The notes: generated from the letters alone by a model not told the origin. 64,000 nt of DNA from Isoetes taiwanensis (GCA_021234155.1 JAJEKV010000010.1:6732871-6796870), one strand, 5' to 3'; positions 46,282 through 58,899 are shown, numbered from the stretch's first letter. Translations and numbers: made by a program.

Positions 46282-47424
46282 TTAACTGTTTTCACTTAAA
46301 GAAAGTACAACAGGGAGGCATCTGAGCTTTGTTGTATACAATTCTTCCCTACGTTTTCCTACCTTGACACCATCCACCAAAAAATGGAAGACGTTTAAGT
46401 CACATTCTGATTCCAAAATAATTCTTACATCAAATAAAGACCATGCTTCTTCGACTTTTAAAGTTTTAAACAATTGACCACTTTTGAAGATAGCAATGTC
46501 AATGACCATGAGAATGGGTACCATCGGCGCATCGCCTTGTTCCACTTTGGAACCCACGTCCATCTGCTCCCTTCTTTTACTTCCCTCCATCTTACGTATT
46601 TGAAGGTAATGTAAATCGTTTGCTTTCGAATACAATACCCGATTCGACGCTTTCTTTCTTTATCACCTTTGTACCTTCTCAACTCCTTCATGCGAGGCGG
46701 GATGACCATTCATCACATAAAATGTCATCCAGAAACAACTGACAATCACTTACAGTAAACATTTTTGAAGTCTTCTTGACATTCTTGACATTCTTAAACA
46801 AGGTAATAAACATATCGATGGGTACATTTACTTTCACGTGTCCACGACTCCACCTTTCTCCTTCAAAGCACCGAAAATTTCTGTGACAATTTCAGCTTGG
46901 CAAGAAACAGAGAACTGGAATCCATTGGGCGGAACTAAGCCGTGATAATGGGGGCAATGGTAAGTCCACAATTTTGCCTTTCAGGATAATACTCATATTT
47001 TAAGAACCAAATCCCCCTTTCCCAAGGTACGCACTTCGTTTGACCTTCAAAAAGCAAGGATCCAATATCATAATAGAAAGCACGGAAGATGCTTGTGATA
47101 GAACTTCGATGGTTCCAGTCCAAAGACATCGAAATCTGAGCCACGAGATACCGAAACCCAATTAGTTGATTTCTTCAAAATATAATGAATGACATTAGCA
47201 CGGATATAATGAAACTCACAATTCACACGAAGCTCAGGGAAATTACGTCGAGATCTTATTTTTTCTTTTCTCATGTCTGTCGGTGTGTATAGGTGTCTGA
47301 CCTTGATATATACTTCCCCTCTCACCTCGAACCCGACAACAATAGCCTTCCAATGGCTTGAAATAACATTTCTCCTGCCTTTGATCACCTGATGAGGACC
47401 TCTGAGTGGCGGTCGGATTGTCAC
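46282..47424 (-). pseudogene. Coding-like relic, possibly BAH-domain related
   Basis: Minus-strand frames from 47,424 leftward: KAIVVGFEVRGEVYIKVRHL, YTPTDMRKEK, ELRVNCEFHYIRANVIH, then after frame changes FEGQTKCVPWERGIWFLKYE, and at 46,282-46,635 FDVRIILESECDLNVFHFL. The VYIKVRHLYTP...EL----HYI-AN-I pattern is similar to BAH domains (VRW-YRPE-T...EL--S-HYD---A-TI), but the match is only by eye. Broken by at least two frameshifts. Confidence 0.3.
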
Positions 47425-49333
47425 GAAGCTCCCAAGAAATATATTGAAGCGGCGAAATCGTTCTCACCGTGGCCAGGTAATCGCCATCTGAAATGAACCG
47501 GCAAATTAATTAGATCAAACAGTTTGAATCAGATGAGCTCGCAGAACTAGAAGGATTGAAAGCATTAGCAAACCTGGATGGAGAGACGCGAAAAGAAGAG
47601 CCGTTGAGGGGGGGGGGGGTACTTATAGACACCCCAACATTTGGGCGGTAATTCAGGGCGGGAATAATTTGTAATTATTACTTCCCGCCCACCGAACCTC
47701 CAGGGCAGGTAGGTAAGGATAATGCCGAACCTGTATCTTGACGACACCTGGCATGGGAAGGGAGGCATGGATGAAGAAAAGCCTGTACCCCCCCGAATTC
47801 TCATTGGTCGCGCGATTTCCATGCTGGCATCGAGCTTGGGACAATAAGTGAACCCAAAAAAACTCTAATGCGACACGTGTCTTTAAAAAATAATAAATGA
47901 AAAAAAAAAAGAAATGACGTCCCTTTCTTGCTCTGCAAGCAATCCGGCCCTGCAGAGAAGCAATCCAGCCCTGCTCAATATGCAGAATCATGTGATAGAT
48001 CTTTGGTAAAGGTCCTGGCTGGACAACGCTGCTGGCTATGGAGAGTCGGAGCTGGGAAGGCCTCTGTAATTTCTCTGCTACATGGAATCTCCGTTTTCAG
48101 GTAAGAAGAGATTACAGAAGTCTAAAATAGCATTTCTATGAGTATATGGGCTTTTGACCCTTAATTTTTGGCAATCTTCTCTTTATCAGCATTGGTTGGA
48201 AACAGATAAAGTTGCATGATCGCATTGCACGATCGCATCAGCACTCTAATTTCGCAGCTTCTTCATGCATTGAAGCAGAGTCACGAAGCTCTCCAGGTAA
48301 CCCGAGTGTCCCACAAAGCAGAAAACGAAGAGAGGAAAAAATGTTCTGTTATGGACTAGACTCGTCTATTATGTCTCATCTAGCCAACCTATCTCACTTT
48401 TTTCTTCCATTATTGAGCCTGATCGAACCATTTCTTCTTCTGTCATAGCCATTCATGCTTCCTGGCTTTGCCTTCTATCTATATCTCTGTATTAATGCAT
48501 CAATCAGTGGGTCTGTCCTTATTTGTAGTTAAAATTGTTAGCAAGGCACCGGTTTCGAGTTTGAATCATTTGGCAAATGACAAGCAAAACGCATTTTCCC
48601 GGCAGAGAGCAACAAGTAAGGAAAACCCAATTCTCCGCTGCTTTATACAGTGAAATAGTACCCTTTTCTGCTTGTGATTCTGCTGGCTATGGTGGGCTCC
48701 AAGCCCAAAGGCCTTAGACCTAAACACGTATCATGATTTGCCTTCTTTTTACTGTGTTTTCTTTGTAGAACCACTGGACGTTGAATACAGTATTGTTATA
48801 TGCATTTAAGTGGTAGAGCCGTCTGTTAACTTCTTCTTCTAATGTAAAGCTTTTGTTTTCTTCCTTTCTTGGGTTTTTCCAGGTCCATCTGGTGCTGAGG
48901 CGACAGTAGGTGGAGCTTTGCCCTGTTTATTCAAATCTTAAAGCCCCATCACTTTTGGCCTCCGTTTTTTCCAAAGTGGGTACTGGCCTTATCCTTTTGC
49001 AAGATGATAGGCCTACCGCCTATCGCATGGAGTTTTACTGGTGGATTTGAGCTTCTTCGTAGTACCCACTTGGTAGTATGAAGACTCATCCTTTTGCTTT
49101 CTTTCAGTTTGGTTTCAAAGCAGATGGTCACGTTTTTCCTGCTGGTTTACAATTGGAATCAGATTATAGCAAAGAAGAGGGATAAACAGTCCAATCAGCG
49201 CCAAATAGAACACAAGAAAGCATTCTCTACATCAACACAGTTTGGACTAAGAAGTTTAACTTGGCAGATGCAGAGATTCTCATACCTTTGAAATAAGGTT
49301 ATATTAGTTGGTGTCATAGTACAAGACTCTGAA
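47425..49333. other. Non-coding DNA at the right end of the multigene element
   Basis: Contains CCGAACCT at 47,692 and 47,725, a G run at 47,608-47,619 and a decayed TCACCGTGGCCAGG half-palindrome near 47,463. From about 47,950 onward no element-specific sequence is seen. No gene recognised. Confidence 0.4.
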
Positions 49334-49570
49334 ATGGACTGCACTGGATTTAAGATACAAGATGAAGAGGCAGTTCATAGGTGCAAGCAAAGAAAGTGTT
49401 TTGTTAAGCAAGCACTTTCTGCAAGGACGAACTTTGCAACTGCACATGTTAACTAGCTGCAGGCACTCAAGAACACAGGTGCTGCCTTTAAGCAATTTGC
49501 CGAGGCAGAGTTTAAAAATCAACAGCAACAACTTCCTGATACTTCTATAACAGCATTGGAAACGAGATAG
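49334..49570 (+). pseudogene. DUF630 (REL2/APSR1-like) N-terminal exon fragment
   Basis: ATG at 49,334 gives MDCTGFKIQDEEAVHRCKQR, then KCFVKQALSARTNFATAHVN, a TAG stop, then LQALKNTGAAFKQFAEAEF. This is the DUF630 domain that starts plant DUF630/DUF632 proteins (family start MGC-S--D-EEAV-RCKERK). Residue 2, normally the myristoylated Gly, is Asp. Only the first domain is present. The frame ends at 49,568 and an acidic open frame follows in another phase (IELEETAEDDDSTELDPTEG). The stop and lost Gly2 indicate a dead fragment. Confidence 0.75.
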
Positions 49571-51689
49571 AACTGGAGGAAACGGCTGAGGATGATGATT
49601 CAACTGAGTTAGATCCAACAGAAGGTTCAACTTTGTCTAGGCCAATTGAAGGTCCCACTTCTAATGGCGAACAAGCCTCATGCCCACTTTATCCGCTCTT
49701 CAAGCTCAACTGATATTTCTCTTTGATTTTCACATCGATTTTGTACCTTAATAGGGTTTGAAACATATGTAACCAGGAAATTAGTAAATAATAGCGTAAA
49801 TATAATGGCGAGGTCTCAAGTTTTACTGACAGAGAAAAGTTCATTACCTTCAGCGGTCTTGGACTACTTCAGATAGAGACTCTATTTAAATTGTGGGGCA
49901 AGCTAAACACTAGTGCCCCAGTATGCGTTCTACTGGTAAACGTGTTTTTTGGGGCAGAGCATATAAAGCTGATGCAATGCTAGAGGTGGGCATTGCAGGG
50001 TCATTGGTTTGTTCTGAACTATTTTCAACACAACATTCATAAGGGGGAATAACTACGAGTCACAAAATCTTGTTGCAAAGGGAATGAATTTTATTTGTCC
50101 AAATGGGAAAGATGTATATGAAAAAATTAAATATTCATATTACGTGCCTATTTTCGAAGCGTAAGAAACTGACAATGTATTCCATTTCAACTGGGGTATC
50201 TGGGGCTTTTGCTTTTGCACTTGAGCGTCTACAGAAGACATGGTAGTTCTCTAGCTGTAGTCTGTAGTCTGTTGTTTCCTTTCCTTTATTCAAATGGATG
50301 ATGTTGAGTCTTTTGCTTCCAAGCTTCAAAAAATCGCTTCCAAACAGGGTTCTTCAAGCCGTTTAGGGTTATCTTAGGCCATCTTCTCACAAACGATGCT
50401 AAACAATGCTATGGCGGCAGGCACTTCTGGGTTATTCTGGGTTCTTCTTCAACTCGCACTTCTGCCATCATAGACATCTGGCCATAGAATTCAAGCCCTT
50501 CCCTGGCCTCTGCCATAGCCAGAAGCTCTCAGTACTAAGTTCTTTCTAAGCTATTATTCTGAGTATATTGTGAACCAGATTTACTGTTGTCTAGAGCAGG
50601 AAGAAGCAAGGCGGTCAGCTCCATGTCTCTTCTAGAAAATGCGGCATCTCCATGTTTCTGAAGGCAACATCTTGATATCACAAACTAGCCGTTAACAAGA
50701 GTCTTTGTGTTGCTTCTCTTATGTCGGATGCAGGTAGCATGTCAGAGCTTTGGACCCTTGGCCAACGGAGGATCTGTAATTGGTGATTTGAAGGTACTAT
50801 AATTTGTTAAAATCTCTTTTTGCTGATATTTGAAGCATAAGCATAAATTTTCTTAGGTGATATCTGAAGCTAATGTCTACTAGTTATGGGCTCCAGTTCC
50901 ACCAAACCATTGTGATCAACGGGTGCAAACAATTTCTGCTGATACCTTGAAAATAAAGAATGCATACCTTGCTTCATTGCCACCATTGGTAATTCTAGTC
51001 CCGATTTCTTATTCTAAGCACGACGATTTGCTACTTTTGTTGCTTATTGAACTTCTCTATAGGGTAGAGGTTATTCTGTCATTCTGTCCGATATGACAAT
51101 AAGATAGCAGGATGACAATAAGATAGAACTTGTGAACATCAATATTCATGTATTTTTTATAGTTGCCAAAATGCCCTAGCGCCCAGCAGTGGACACAAAG
51201 AGAATTACACCGTTGTGTCCCCTTCAGAATTAATTCTTTTGAAGTGAAACACCACTTAGTCTATTATACAAAACATGAAGGCGCTTTCACTGAGAAACTT
51301 TGCTATTGCTCCTATGGCATGCACTTTGTTAATCTCGAAATTGCTTTTGAATGGTCTTGAAAATTGTCTATTACTTGAATAATTTGAGAATTTAAGCCCA
51401 TGCAAGCAGAGAAAGAATTGAACTGCAAGCTCAACAATGCCTTCATTCGGACATCTAAATCATCTCCAGGGTAAAGCGCAGAGCCAGAATCCATCTTTGT
51501 AGTGCAAACATTACTTAGTTTGATCTCAAAAAATGCGATTTCGAAGAAAAATTTGTAACTTTTTCACCTTGGTAGAATAGCAGGGATGTTGCACATTAGG
51601 CCATTTGTTATAAGCAACAGTCCCACATGTTATTGGATTATCTATCAAATGATCCGAATAAGGTTATGAGTGTATACAACAGGTTGGGA
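49571..51689 (+). other. Mostly non-coding DNA with two unassigned exon-like pieces
   Basis: At about 50,735-50,797, between TGCAG and GTACTA, the frame reads VACQSFGPLANGGSVIGDLK. At about 50,884-50,990 it reads WAPVPPNHCDQRVQTISADT and ends before GTAATT. Both look like short exons of one gene, not recognised. The rest shows nothing. Confidence 0.35.
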
Positions 51690-51737
51690 AAGAGAAACGT
51701 TCGCGGCGGCCTTGGCCGCCGCGATAAGTTTCTTGTA
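51690..51737 (+). repeat. Hairpin terminus ending the DUF630 segment
   Basis: AAGAGAAACGTTCGCGGCGGCC, perfect GCGGCGGCC-TT-GGCCGCCGC stem, then GATAAGTTTCTTGTA. It aligns with 35,671-35,720. The LINE of unit B starts only 42 bases to the right. Confidence 0.8.
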
Positions 51738-51763
51738 GTTTTAATGGAAACAAGTGACAACAA

Positions 51764-51773
51764 TGTGTTCGCC

Positions 51774-51778
<5 letters not shown>
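51764..51778. repeat. LINE target-site duplication, left copy
   Basis: TGTGTTCGCCTTCTC, identical to 58,900-58,914 and directly adjacent to the poly(T). Confidence 0.95.
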
Positions 51779-51809
<31 letters not shown>

Positions 51810-52331
51810 GAAGGCCTGTATATTGATGTATAGATAATAATGGTACAAATTTTACTTTTTACAGGGAAGTATAACCCAAAACCTTAATTACTTAAGATCT
51901 TATTTTTTTTTTTTTAAGTTTAAAGATAAAAGCGATCAGATCATGAGTTGCTTTTGTTCAGAAATATCAGATTGTCGGATCCTAGATTTTCATGAAATCA
52001 GAAGGGAGCCCTGAGATTATAGTTTGTGATCTTCCTTCCTCTTCCCCTGACCATAATAGATAGGATACAAAAGGTGCATAAGCAAGATGCCGCTTTGGTC
52101 ATGTTGAATCTTCCCCTGCTGTCTTTGGCCTCACATAATAGGTCTCTTCGAACATTCGGAGGCTGGTTACAACAGCAATTGCATAAACACGGTTCCTCGT
52201 GCCCGTACAGATTTGGCGGTCCAAAAACTTTGAGCCATTCCATGTTGGTAGTGGGATCTGTCTTCTTCCATTTGATTTTCCGCACCAATATGAAAATGAT
52301 CCCTGCACAAGTCAATAATGAAAGTGTAAGA

Positions 52332-55300
52332 TTAGATGGCATCATTAATCCATTTAATATCATATGAAATCTGCCTGATAACTGCCTCAGGGTGAGTGAT
52401 TTCATTGTTAAAGATAAGAGTATTTCTCCCTTTCCACATCCTCCACAGGGGGATATAAATTCTCCAGTCGTTCGGATTATAAGGCATGAAAAAGTCTAGA
52501 GAGCTCATAGAGGAAAGATTATAGCCCAAGAGATTTGAAGCCAGCTCCAAGACCCACTCAGACCAAATACAATCTCTAAAAAGGTGGTTCTCATCTTCTC
52601 TTTGTCCCAAGCACCTTGGACATACATCAGAATCTGCCATCTGCATTCTATATCTCTTATGATTTGTGGCTAAAGCTTTGTGCCATAATTGCCACATAAA
52701 TGATTTGATTTTAGGGTAGATCGGGCTAGACCACATAAACTTCAAGTTCCTTCTACATCTGTCCCTATCTGTTCCCCATTTATCCTGAATGGTCATTGAA
52801 TTATCCCTCATGAGGAACCTGTAGGCCATTCTTACTGTTAGGGTGGTTCTGCCATGACAATTCCAATTATCATCCATTGACCATGTAACAAGGTATTACA
52901 GATGTTGTTGTAGAGAGTTTCACAGGTTTCTCCCTCTTCTGCCAGAGCAGAGTTTTCAAAGGGTATGATCCCATCTTCATTGTACATATCCCTGATTAGG
53001 TATACTCCCTTGTTTCTCCAAAGCTTGGCCTGGTCTGGAAAATGACATGCTAGACATAATAAAGGATCGTTAGTTAGAATGGCAGGGTTCCAGAAAATAG
53101 ATTGATCCATGGATAGGCCATCATCCCAATTGAATAATCCCCTCGTCATATTCCAAGCTTTAATCCATTTCTTGATCAGAGCTGGGGGCGGACTTGGGTA
53201 CAGTAAATGGAAAGTAAATGGCATGAGGAAGGACAATTTTGACCTGCCTCCAACCAAAGGACCAACAGTTGCTCAAATAGTGCCTGATGATAATGGATAC
53301 AGGGTGCCTAATCAAATTATGAGCTGCCTTAAAAAAGTATTTAGCTTCTAAAGCAAGCCCTTGCTTCTCGATATTCATGACCCCCAGTCCTCCATCCTTT
53401 TTCTTTTTGCAGCATTCTGCCATGGCCACCGGAGTCCAGCACCTTCTGTTTTGGCCGCAAGAGATGTACCTGCCAATTATACTTTGCAGTTTGTTAGAAA
53501 CCTTTTTTGGAGCAAGGATAACCGAGGACTGATAAACATGGGAGGAGGAAATAACAGAAGCCCTTCCCTGCTTTGAGATATACTTCGAATTTAGGCTATC
53601 CAACTTTTTTTGAAAATTTTCTATAATGTCAGCTCAAATATCAGAAGGGCTACTTTTTAAAGCAAAGGGGATTCCCAGAATTTTTGAGGGAGAAGTAGGG
53701 GAAATATACTTACATTAGCAATTCGGTAGTGTGCTCTCCTTTTACCTGATCCTTAGCCAAGACTTTTGATTTGATAGGATTGATCCTGCAACCTGAAGCA
53801 TCTCCAAAGGCTTCCAGAATGATCTGGGTGTTGGTAATAGACTGATGATCCATTGATAGCATAATAAAAGTGTCGTCTGCAAAGTGACCATTCAGGAATT
53901 GATCAACTCCCTCTTGGTTTTCTGGAAGACTTAACCCTTGAATTAAATTGGAATTCTTAGCATCCTCCAATTTGCAATGGAGGCTCCATAATGATTAGGA
54001 AAAGGAAGGGAGCAAGGGGACATCCTTGTTTTACCCCTCTCTTCAAAGGAAAAAAGGGGCTGCAGTCACCATTGATCAGAACAGAGGATCTTGAGTTGGT
54101 AAGAATAGCCTTAAAGATTTGAGTCACGTCCTCAGAAAAACCCATTGCCCTGCAGCATTTACAGAGGAAACTCCAGCTGATTGTGTCGAATGCCTTGGTG
54201 AAATCCAGCTTTAATAGGGCTATATCCTGCTTGGAGTCCTTAGCCCAGTTGAGGCCGAGGATAGCTGTCACAACATTATCCAAAATGAATCTGTCCTTGA
54301 GATATGCAGCCTGAGAGGAGCTAATTATTTTATCGAGAATAGGCTTGAGCCTCCTTGCAATCGTCCCTGAAATTAACTTGTAAACTACGTTTGATAGGGA
54401 GATTGGCCTATAGTCTGAGAAGGATGCCGGCATGTCCACCTTAGGAATCAATGCTATCAGACTAGTGTTTATCCTGGCATCCAGACATTTCCTTTCCCTG
54501 AACTCATTAGCAATACTTGTTATACTATCCCCAAGTAAAGGCCAAGCCTTGAGGAAGAATTCCACTGGGAGACCATCTGGTCCGGGAGTTTTCCCCTTAT
54601 CCATTTCTTTGGCAGTTTGGAAAATCTCATTGTTTGTGAATGACCTGTGGATAGTGAGATTATCTTCCACTGTCACTCTAGGCTGGATATTAATGAAACC
54701 GTCCATCCTATTATGCAAACAGTCAGCATTGGTCCCCATAATATTGGTGAAATGCTCAGTGGCTGCTCGCTTAATTTGGTCTTCCTCCACAATTACCTCA
54801 TCTCCAACTTTTATATCGAAGATGTGATTTCTTTTAATTCTCCCTTTGGCCTTGGCGAAGAAGAACTTTGAACTACACCTCTCATCATCCTTGATTTCTC
54901 TTATTTTGGCCTTAAGCCTCCACCCTTGTGCAATTTTGATCTCCTCCTTCTCAATATCTGCTCTAATGTTGTCCTTCAGAGCCTCTGGAGCAGTAGGGAG
55001 AGAATCTCTCAGGTTATTGAGCGTAGCCATTTTCTGCTGATGAATGATCTTCCCCCATTCTTTTAGCCAGTTTTTTATGGCCTTGGAGACCACTATCCAC
55101 CAGAACATCCAACCCGAGGGGCCCTCAGGCTTGGGAAATCTGGATATAACCTGCTCCAACCTGTCTAAAAAATCTTCCTGATCCAGCAAGTTAGTGTTCA
55201 ATTTGAAGTATGTTTTCTTCTTCCTAATTACATTCCTATCCGAGATAACTAACTGCTGGGGGTAATGATCAGAGAGAGTATAACCCTCCAGATTAACAAC

Positions 55301-56267
55301 TCTATTACTAAAATTCCAAAGATTTTTGGATAAATAAAACCTGTCATGAAGGCAAAGGGTGGGATCACTTCTCTTGTCCGTCCAGCTATAGGAGTTGGGC
55401 TTGGTTCTGGCCAAGGTGAGATTATAACTGTTGATAAGATTACCCCATGCTTTCTTTTCTTGAGCTCCCAAAGGCCTGTAATTCTTATTTTTCATAAATT
55501 CATTAGTAACCATGTTGAGGTCTCCCCCAAGAATGCACTCATCAAATTCAATATTATCTAGACTATTCTTAACTCTATTCCAAATACCTATCCTATCACC
55601 TGGATTGTTAAAGGCATAAATATTAACTAAGGCAATCCTAATACCAAGCAAGGTACATAATAAAATCTGCCATCTTCCTTCCCTGCCATTAACCATGTAT
55701 TTATCGGAAAAATTAAGGTTGTCCTTCCAGGCTATAGCTATCCCTGCAGAGGAGTCATTAGCAGGAATAGACCATAAATCATAACCAGGAGGAAGGGTCT
55801 TACCAATCATTATCTGGTGATTGGAGTCGTGAATTTTGTGCTCTTGAAAGAAAATGATATCAGGGAGAAGGGTAGATAAGCAAACCTTTAACCTATCCCT
55901 CTTAACACAATTATTGATCCCCTGGAGATTCCAGTAAGGCAATCCTAATACCAAGCAAGGTACATAATAAAATCTGCCATCTTCCTTCCCTGCCATTAAC
56001 CATGTATTTATCGGAAAAATTAAGGTTGTCCTTCCAGGCTATAGCTATCCCTGCAGAGGAGTCATTAGCAGGAATAGACCATAAATCATAACCAGGAGGA
56101 AGGGTCTTACCAATCATTACCTGGTGATTGGAGTCGTGAATTTTGTGCTCTTGAAAGAAAATGATATCAGGGAGAAGGGTAGATAAGCAAACCTTTAACC
56201 TATCCCTCTTAACACAATTATTGATCCCCTAGAGATTCCAGGTAACATAGTTAATTCTTCTATCCAT
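52332..56267 (-). pseudogene. LINE ORF2: endonuclease, reverse transcriptase, zinc knuckle (broken)
   Basis: The endonuclease begins near 56,267 but the first copy of the duplicated segment has a stop (WNL-stop-GIN). The intact copy restarts at about 55,940 and shows FFQEHKIHDSNHQ, LGGDLNMV and SDHYPQQLVIS. Reverse transcriptase motifs follow: KTPGPDGLPVEFF, LIALIPKVDMPASFSDYRP, SQAAYLKDRFILDN, LLKLDFTKAFDTISW and GVKQGCPLAPFLF. The frame shifts near 53,960, after which FADDTFIML (catalytic F-A-D-D) appears in the 53,710-53,970 frame. A CPRC...H....C zinc-binding segment (zf-RVT) lies at about 52,600. Later pieces are in three frames. Plant L1-type architecture. Confidence 0.9.
55628..56241. 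repeat. 307-bp tandem duplication inside LINE ORF2
   Basis: 55,628-55,934 and 55,935-56,241 are near-identical adjacent copies covering the start of the endonuclease domain. The whole of unit A's remaining ORF2 lies within this repeat unit, so whether A ever had the duplication cannot be told. Confidence 0.9.
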
Positions 56268-58214
56268 TAATATTTATACTTTCCTACCACTTGTCCAGCT
56301 TGGATAGTGGATTTTCTGGGACTAGCTCTGCTGGGGCCTTGATAGAATTTCTTTTTTGCCCTTCCTCTCTTCTTATCCACAATCTTCCAGCCTTGCTCCT
56401 CAGTCTCAATCAGACTTTCGATTTCCTGGTCGAACTTAGTGTCCTCCCACACTTTTGGGGAATCAGGAAATTTTGGAATGGACAAAAAGATATCTCCTGT
56501 ATCAATTTTAACAGAAAGGTTAACATTTTCAATTGTGACCACCATGTTCTCATCAATTTTCAACCTCATTTGCTGGGGTTGATACTTTAAAAAATTGGTG
56601 TCATGCAAATCTTGATTATCTGCCTTGGCCTTCCAATTCGTCGATGTAGAGCCTTTATCCATCTCCATCTCTTTATTGCTCTTTTTGGGAACCCAGGTTT
56701 GCTTGATTTCCTCCCGAAACATAGGGCCTTTACCCTTTGGGTCCCTGATTATAATAGGAGTTTTGGAATACAGGATCCTGAGATCTATAAAATTGTTAGC
56801 ACTGATCCTGATCTTGAGGGTTTTATTCCAGTTGGATTTTATGGGTTTAGATATACAGACTGAGGGGAAATTTGTTTGAGGTAAAATGATTTCAAGAACC
56901 TCCCCAAGATTTCTGGAAATGGTGTTCAGATGAGACCTAGTCCAAAAGGCTGGAGGGAGATTCGGGAAGGTGATCCAAGTCGTAGTGCTAATACTTTCCT
57001 CTTTCCCCGAGATGAAATCTGCCCGCCATCTCATAATGTAGAAGGGAGAGTTAGAAATGAATTCATGTTTCCTTCTAAGAATAGAATGGACACTCTGCTC
57101 ATCCCTGCAAACAATCTGGTATGTTTTATTATCCATCTTAAGAATAGACAAAATGGGGACATGCTGACTTTTAGTGATCCAGAGCTTAACATCACCAAGC
57201 GAGGGGCACCTGAGCGGGAAGTGGATAAAAAAAGCTTTTCTGGTGAAAATGTCAGTAGCAGAGGAGTCATGCACTTCAAGGAGATCAATGAAGTCTCTGT
57301 CACTATGCTAAAACCAGAAACTTCAGGGGGGGAATTTAGAGACTCATTCTTTATTAGAACATTCTTATAAGACAAATGAGAATTCAAACCTTTAGCTTTG
57401 TCCCCTTTACCCATCACCGGAATGGCGTTGCTGATCTTGTCTTCTCCAATCTTGGTTTTCAGAATGTTGAGTCCCGACATTTTGACGTCACTGCAATTCT
57501 CACATTCGCAGGAGTCCACCTCCACCGGCCTGAAGAATCCGTTGCTATCCTTTATGGTACACTTCTTCGCGTTCTTCTTCAGCCTCATTTGGTAGACTTC
57601 CAGGGATGTTGCAAGTACTTTGGGTATTTCTTCAACATTCAGCCTTGATCTAAAGGCTTTTCTGTGTTTTTCAATTACGTGATCTTCAGCATCCTCCCAT
57701 CTCCTGATTAATCTTATGCTTGCCTTGGTGGTACCCCTCAAACTGTCCCATTGAATAATAAGGTCCTTGACCTTTGCCAACATCTCATTCATGGATGCCC
57801 TGAAAATTCCGTTCTTGAGACTACAGCAGTCCGTCTCCGTATGGCCCTGCTTCACCGTTATCAGCTTGTAAAGGGATGTGTCCATTTCCTGAGCATATCC
57901 CCACATATTCCATACCCAGTCCCTGTCGCTGGCCCTTCCCTCCCAGTAATCATCGTCAATCTTGATCATTTTTTCATTGCATGCTGTTATCGTTACCTCC
58001 TCTTGGATTCCCATGCACCGCAGTTCGCCGCCTGGCGATCTTTGATGATTTCCAGCCCTATGTGAATGTCTTTGAGCAATTTCCAGCCCAGATCATTCCG
58101 GCTATCAAGCCAGAATATTTGAGTCCATTCTTCGTCTTCAATCTCCTTCTGCCCCCTTGAAGAGCCAATTCCACTATTTTTCCTCGACATCTTGCAAACG
58201 GAGCTTATAGGCAC
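56267..58214 (-). pseudogene. LINE ORF1 (DUF4283-like), copy B
   Basis: Starts near 58,190 (MSRKNSGIG). A local difference from copy A at 58,018-58,040 disrupts the frame; a 327-residue frame then continues (58,014-57,031) and shifts near 57,300 into the 335-residue frame ending at 56,267. The second part carries the DUF4283-like region (LGDVKLWITKSQHVPILSIL, WITFPNLPPAFW) and the basic C-terminal tail. It contains the 25 bases missing from copy A. The stop overlaps the ORF2 ATG as TAATG. Confidence 0.8.
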
Positions 58215-58436
58215 AAATTGGAAGCACAGGAGGCGGAAAGATCAGGCAGTTACAAAGAGAAGGGGAAAAATCCAAACTTCCTTTGCTGCCCCAAGAAGTA
58301 ACTGAAACACCCTTTTCAAAAACTTGGAAACCGTGAAAAGACCGTACCCTATGAAGAGGCAATCTAAAGATCCTAAAATTCTGTCCCGTCAGAGGATCCA
58401 GCGCAGGCACAGAACCCGATACACCTCGACTGAGAC

Positions 58437-58823
58437 CTAATTTGCTACAAGAAACCTCCAGACTACTACATCTATGTCCCTAATGTGCTGTGCCGGTTGC
58501 AGGTCGAAGAAGGAAGCCCAATGGAATATTGGTTCCACGCCAAATTCAGTTGGGGCACTCATAGTGAATAAATTTCTCTCAAATCTGCCTCCAAGAAATG
58601 GCTGTGAATTGTGAGCAGCAACCCTGAGAGATCCCGACCTATCGAAGCACAAGATGCACAGATAAAAGAAGTTGAATCCAATCCTACAAAAACCGATTCT
58701 AGAGTTGGTTTCAAAGGCTAATCTAATCAAATTTTCCACTAGGTTGATAGATTGCTCGAATTCTTCAGAGACATGAGTAATCCCCAAGCCCTGGAGAACA
58801 GCTTCAAGCAAAGCCTCATCCAT
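58437..58823 (-). other. Open frame in LINE 5' region (also at 5,492-5,878)
   Basis: A 128-residue minus-strand frame starting MDEALLEAVLQGLGITHVSE is unbroken in both LINE copies, upstream of ORF1. No family recognised. It could be a 5' UTR frame or an additional upstream ORF. Confidence 0.35.
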
Positions 58824-58899
58824 TGGGTTGGGGAGTTCCTCTCCAAGTTCGGGCGGTGGCGCGCCTGTAGCGCCTAACGTTCATTTTTCTCTCATGTGT

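Larger units (their letters stand above)
51779..58899 (-). mobile_element. Full-length L1-like LINE, copy B
   Basis: About 7.1 kb on the minus strand, bounded by perfect 15-bp target duplications. The 3' poly(A) appears as a run of 27 T at 51,779-51,805. Order on the minus strand: 5' region (58.9-58.2 kb), ORF1, ORF2, 3' UTR, poly(A). It is inactive through several frameshifts and a 307-bp internal tandem duplication at 55,628-56,241. Confidence 0.95.

Noticed and set aside
35740-47880. Terminal inverted repeats for the multigene element
   Set aside because: Only a weak GCATTAGAG-type inverted similarity was seen; not strong enough to set element ends.
51903-51915. Second T-run as the LINE poly(A)
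   Set aside because: The run at 51,779-51,805 directly abuts the target duplication and is the true 3' end; the second run lies inside the 3' UTR.
54432-54871. 131- and 74-residue plus-strand ORFs
   Set aside because: Antisense to LINE ORF2 reverse transcriptase.
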